From NCBI GenBank assembly GCA_902729315.2, contig LR746276.1, forward strand, positions 6,199,169 to 6,263,168: a stretch of 64,000 bases of DNA, given 5' to 3'. Shown one piece after another: positions 59,801-64,000 of the stretch. The notes under the pieces were generated by a model. The model saw only the letters and a list, made by a program, of their open reading frames with translations. It had not been told where the DNA came from and did not search any database. The DNA comes from Spirodela intermedia (lineage: Eukaryota > Streptophyta > Magnoliopsida > Alismatales > Araceae). The translations under genes and the position numbers were made by a program. The first letter of the stretch is position 1; every line of letters starts with the position of its first letter.

Positions 59801-62160
59801 TTTCAGGGCACCTGGTGTCATAATGCTATGATTACTCGTCATTCAAATAAACGGCAAAAAATGAAAAGCAGCTTAGATTTACGCACTATCTTCTGTTAAG
59901 CAATTAATGAATCCCAATATGTTAATCCACATTGATACACATCCTTTCTGTTTCTCACGATTCAACGATGGTCAGAGCAATTTAGTCTGAAGCATTAACT
60001 CTTACCTAATAATAGAACCGTAGTGCACAACTATTTAACGTTTATGTTCTAATTTTTAAGGTCTGCCAGTGCATCATTTCTGGCTAGTGGTGAACCAGCT
60101 GATGTTTATCTCAAAAATGAGCTTACCCAAAAAAGTCTTAGCATTTATTTGGATCTCTCAATGTAATTGATTGTAACAAATAATTGAAGTGGTCTCATCA
60201 TCATGAATGCTCATCAATTTGCACTTGGTGGAGAATAATGAAAGATATGCAGATGCAAGTATTATAGGTCATTGTACATTGTGCGCTTGTCAAATACAAT
60301 ATTCAGATTACTATAAATGAACACCATATTTGGACAAACGATTGTGCCACAACATGATAAATTAAACCATGAAAACTTACTAAGAAAACCTTCAGTATTT
60401 AGATATGAAGAAATAACGAAAATGGAAAGAGAAGCTTAGTCCAAGGAGACCATGTAATAAGAAACTTACTTTTACACTCAAGCACCCATACATGATTGCT
60501 TGTAAACATTCTAGGAACGAATTTATTGACAATGGTATGATACTTCATCTCAAGACAAGATGATGAAAAAAATTCTTGAATTGGAAATTCTAATATAAAG
60601 AACATGGACCTAGACAGACTAAGGAGAGAAGTTACGAAATTACCTGATGCTAGTTTGTCCACCTGTTCCAAAAAGAAAGGATATGGAAGTTAACCAGGGC
60701 CTCGCAGAAATGTGCTGCTGAAAGTAGTCCTAAAAGTATGCAACAGACATTGGCTACACAGGCAAAATTAACAGCAGAAAATTCGACAACGATGATTGCC
60801 ATGATTTTTTGTTTCTTTACTAAGCATACGTCGGAAGAAAATCGTTAAACATGATACCTTCGTGTCACATTCGCTACAGACAAAAACAAGATGGCGAAGG
60901 ATGTCAGGAACAGAGACCCATTTAACATGGTATTTACAAAGACACAATGGCATTTAGATCTCAATGCCTATTCTTTACAAAGCTCGCTGACTTTTGTAAT
61001 CAAACCCATGTTCATCCATAAAAATGTTTGTAATCAACACAGGCGTAAATAAAATGATAACTCTATGAAAGCTGCCACCTTGTCCACTGAAACCTTTGAA
61101 ATTGCAATGCCCCATTTAAACACTAGACAACTTCATCGATGGTTTTAAGGAAAAAAACGCATGGGTATCTGGAATTTGCATGTCCAAGGCATGTTAAATA
61201 TTTAAACATATCAATGGAAGCGAATGTCACAACAAAACCATCACTCCAAGATATCAAAATCCTCACAAGAAGTAGACATCTATACATGATCCTGGAATTG
61301 ATATCCCTATTAAAGGCCCCAACAAGAAAATCACAAGATAGGATTAACGTTTACAAAGTGACAGTTCCCAGGATCAGACGGTCTCCAGCTAGCGAGCGGC
61401 TCAAGTCAACTATGGGGTCCAACTCCTCGATCTATGCTACTAACAGTGCAAAGAACCACATAGGGACCCCGGGGAACATTCTGTTGTACTACTAACACTA
61501 GCTGGTACTAAAGTAGATCCATTCCGGATCGATCGAATTGGTACAACATTCAAGCTTGCGTATTGCAAAAACTCGAAAAATTGATAGATAAATAATCCAA
61601 CTGTATTGCACGGATGAGCTCATCAAGAATCTGAGTAATATCGGAAAGGGGATGAATCGAGCACAGTTTCCAGGGGCAACGGTAGCGCATAAGAAACCAT
61701 CACAAGCAATGTCTGAAATAAGCTAACGAACAGTGCGGAAGAGAGCTCTTTATAGAAAAAATATGAGCGTACCTAGATCCCAGACTTGAAACTTAATATT
61801 ATTGTACTGCACAGTCTCCACGTTGAAACCGATTGCTGCACGATTGGGCGGGAAAGATACGACAAGCCCTTAGTAGTCAGAGACAGGAAATGATTTACAA
61901 ATAACGGTAGAATTGGAGATTAGCAACACAATACCCACTTGGGATCGTCGAAACAACTTCCCCCATCTGCAGCCGATCTGCAACCACAGAAAATGAATCA
62001 ACTCCGACAATCCACCCGGAAAAAGCGGAGACAGTAGGATAGCGCCCGGGGGCCTACAGAGGATCGTGGTTTTGCCGGCATTATCGAGGCCGAGGACGAG
62101 GATCCGAGCTTCCCGGTTCCCGAAGATGGAGCCGAGTATTCGACCAAAGACGATACCCAT
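56898..62160 (-). CDS. ARL1-like small GTPase (ADP-ribosylation factor family)
   Basis: Eight exons join in frame: 62160-62058, 61977-61939, 61835-61773, 60662-60644, 57770-57659, 57473-57426, 57305-57175 and 56931-56898 (549 nt, 182 aa). All introns are GT-AG. The product has Gly2 for N-myristoylation ([14 protein letters not shown]), P-loop GLDNAGKT (24-31), the switch I threonine in IPTIGFN (Thr48), switch II WDLGGQ (66-71), NKQD (126-129) and a SAIKG guanine-contact loop. It has the length of ARL1, a Golgi/trans-Golgi GTPase that recruits GRIP-domain golgins, and the sequence is nearer ARL1 than ARF1. Exon 4 is only 19 nt. Introns 3 and 4 are long (1.1 and 2.9 kb). The stop used is in a 34-nt last exon; without splicing, the frame would end right after LDW. 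Confidence 0.94.
57391..57415 (+). repeat. (TTAA)n short repeat in an ARL1 intron
   Basis: A run of ATTA/TTAA words within the intron between the 48-nt and 131-nt exons. Confidence 0.85.
57558..57582 (+). repeat. (TA)n microsatellite in an ARL1 intron
   Basis: A pure TA run in the intron between the 112-nt and 48-nt exons. Confidence 0.95.
57771..60643 (-). other. Long intron 4 of the ARL1-like gene
   Basis: 2.9 kb without recognisable genes, elements or structured RNA. It separates the 19-nt exon from the 112-nt exon. Confidence 0.7.
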
Positions 62161-63135
62161 CCTTCCTCAGACACCAGATCTGCCCTCCGGCAATTCAGAT
62201 CTGCAGGGCAGGACCCTACTTCCTGAGGCAGCACAAACGAAAATGACGATACGACCCCACGAAGAGGAGGAAAGAGCACGCAGAAGGGGAAGCTATCCCC
62301 GGCGTCCTGCAGTTTGGGGGGGTTGGGAGGAGTTACCAAGAACGGAGAAGAAGCCAAGTTCCACCGGCTCGTAGGGGTTAACCGATGGAGGATCAGAGGG
62401 ACGGAGAGATCAGGAAGATAGAGGAGGGTGAAGGGAGGATTCCATGCGTCCTCTCTCTCCTCCCACGGGGAACCAGTAGAACTGAACCGAAGCCTTTCCC
62501 GGCCGAATCTTTCCGACCGGCCGGTGGGCGCACTACGATGGTGGGCCTATTTTATGGGCCGACTCCGAACAGAACCAAAGGGGCCATTGAGTGTGTGGGG
62601 GAAGGACACCGACGGAAACGTGGGAATCGTCTCGCATGTGGGCTTTCTGTGGGCCCATTGGGCCCATAGAATCTCTTCTCCTGGCCTCCGTAAATAACTC
62701 CCACTCGGATTGTAAAATGAGTGGACCTCGCCCCAACAACCGAGAACCCCTCTCTCTCTCTCTCCTCGGCATGGGCAGAAGTGAAGAAGAAGAAGAAGCC
62801 GTGATCTTTGTCTCTCTCTTCCCCCCCGGCACGGGTAGATGTGGAGAGGAACACAAAGAACGAGGTGGAGAAGAAATGGACCCAGCCGGTGAGGCTGAGA
62901 GCTTATTCCACTCAAGATTCCGACGCCCACAACGAGACCGACTCACTTGAACCGACTGACCGACCGACTCACCCCGCAGCTCCGCCGATTCCACTTCGAT
63001 CACAAACCCCACCGCACGCAAACGCAAGAGAGGCGAAGTAGAGAGAGAGTAGTAGAGAGAGAGCAGAAGAGAGAGAGAGAGAGAGAGAGAAGGGGGTACG
63101 TGGCCGATCTTGAGCTATAGATAGCTTTTAGCTTT
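62161..63135 (-). promoter_or_regulatory. ARL1 leader/promoter and PGDH 3' flank
   Basis: Fewer than 1,000 bp separate the ARL1 start codon from the PGDH stop, both on the minus strand. It holds short CT runs (62,748-62,765) and a GA run (63,048-63,092). Overlapping open frames at 62,385-63,041 show no domain. Confidence 0.4.
63048..63092 (+). repeat. GA microsatellite in the PGDH 3' flank
   Basis: GA runs just downstream of the PGDH stop codon. Confidence 0.9.
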
Positions 63136-64000
63136 TTATAGCTTGAGGAAGACGAACTCCTGGATGGCGGGGACGTCGCCGATCTTGGAGAGGGTGTCCT
63201 TGGAGGGCTCCTCGTCCACGCCGATGGCCATGATGGCCTGCTGGCCGTGCCCGATCCTACCGACGCTCATGTAGTTCACGTTGACGTTGTCGTCGCCGAG
63301 GATGTTCCCCACGCGGCCGATCATCCCCGGCTGGTCAACCTGCCGGCAAAGGATGAGGTTCCCCTCGAGGCTCACGTCAACGGCGAAGGACCCCACGTGG
63401 GTCAGGTGCGGAATCCCGTCCTTGACCCGGCCCTCGACTCGGACCTCCCCCGAGTCGGAGAGCGCGCTCGCGAATCTCGACTCCACATGGCTGAGGTGGA
63501 CCTGGATGGACTCGAGGGGGGCGCCGTCGGCGGGGTTCCCGCCGTGGAGGAAGTGACGCTCCTCCGTGATACGGAGCCCGCGCTGCTTCGCCGTGAAGTC
63601 AGCGTTGACCAGGTTGACGAAGACGCTGGAGACGGGCTCGACGATGCCCTTGGTCACCATGGCCCGCAGGATACGGGTGTCCAGATCGTCGGGGTTCCGC
63701 GCCGACGCGTACGAGATCTTCACCCCTTTGATGCCGCTCCTCCCGGCCACCAGCTGGACGGCTAAACGGCCCAGCTTCTCCGCCAGCACCACATACGGAG
63801 CCAGCTCTGACAGAACCTGAATATCATCACATTCACACACACAAGCACAGAGATAAATGACTAATTAAATAAATAAATAAACAATTTGATTGGCTACTAT
63901 ATAGCTTATATTTTCTGAGGGCGGAATATTGATTACGTATGACATAAGAACCGGCTTACCTCGGCAGGAACCATGGGGGCATTGACGGCAGTGGCGGCGA
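63136..64000 (-). CDS. D-3-phosphoglycerate dehydrogenase, C-terminal part (cut by the window edge)
   Basis: Two exons are visible. The last (63816-63136) encodes 226 residues and the stop. The 3' end of the one before (64000-63960) reads NAPMVPAE and ends at a GAG/GTAAGC donor, in phase with the next exon. The substrate- and NAD-binding domains lie off the right edge. What is present is the allosteric-substrate-binding domain (LSELAPYVVLAEKLGRLAVQ, GIVEPVSSVFVNLVNA, GLRITEERH) and a C-terminal ACT domain (LILCRQVDQPGMIGRVG, VNVNYMSVGR). PGDH makes the first committed step of the phosphorylated serine pathway in plastids, and in some isoforms the ACT domain binds serine. The last exon is strongly GC-rich at third positions. 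Confidence 0.95.

Noticed and set aside
58037-60953. Small minus-strand frames within 57.8-61.7 kb as separate genes
   Set aside because: They lie in the long introns of the ARL1-like gene and show no domain.
63247-63765. Plus-strand frame of 172 codons
   Set aside because: Antisense shadow of the PGDH last exon, caused by its GC-rich codons.
1-64000. CRISPR arrays, bacterial operons or phage modules
   Set aside because: The genes are spliced plant genes and the repeats are microsatellites or LTR elements. No regularly spaced direct repeats with unique spacers were seen.

Overview
This is nuclear DNA of a flowering plant. The evidence is the spliced plant genes with GT-AG introns (a plant glutamate receptor-like channel, GLUTAMINE DUMPER, a B-box/CCT CONSTANS-like factor, an ARL1-type GTPase and plastid-type 3-phosphoglycerate dehydrogenase), Ty3/gypsy-type LTR elements, and very many (CT/GA)n microsatellites. 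GC-rich exons in the dehydrogenase and CONSTANS-like genes lean towards a monocot, but I cannot name the species. No bacterial-style features such as operons or CRISPR arrays are expected, and I saw none.

The window is dominated by an old tandem segmental duplication. Unit A fills 1-33,876 and continues off the left edge. Unit B is recognisable from 38,252 to about 54,592 and probably starts near 33,877. Each unit has the same order: a GLR gene on the minus strand, a GLUTAMINE DUMPER gene, a gene with a degenerate RRM-like C-terminus, then a long AT-rich non-coding tract. In B the unit runs into a complete CONSTANS-like gene (54,556-55,793, minus). In A it stops abruptly after about 34 bp of that gene's last exon, which marks the duplication junction.

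The two units have diverged in fate. GLR-B (37,223-40,936, five exons, 912 codons) is intact. GLR-A has an in-frame stop and a 5-bp deletion. GDU-A keeps the family's VIMAG motif. GDU-B lies in an inverted 1.1-kb block, has lost two residues of that motif, and carries an 18-bp-arm hairpin at the inversion edge. The RRM-like gene is intact in B and truncated with a frameshift in A. Unit A has also absorbed LTR-element insertions that B lacks: a gag-protease-only element with a solo LTR nested in its own 5' LTR (19,049-27,026), a 2.1-kb GC-rich insertion with a perfect 5-bp target duplication (27,177-29,240), an inverted solo LTR (30,155-31,776), and an older degraded tract (about 14,280-17,820). 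Unit B supplies the empty sites.

To the right, outside the duplication, three genes share the minus strand: CONSTANS-like, ARL1-like (eight exons including one of 19 nt, 56,898-62,160) and the 3' end of PGDH (63,136-64,000). Splice sites and products were read by eye. Nothing was checked against a database, transcripts or an alignment program.
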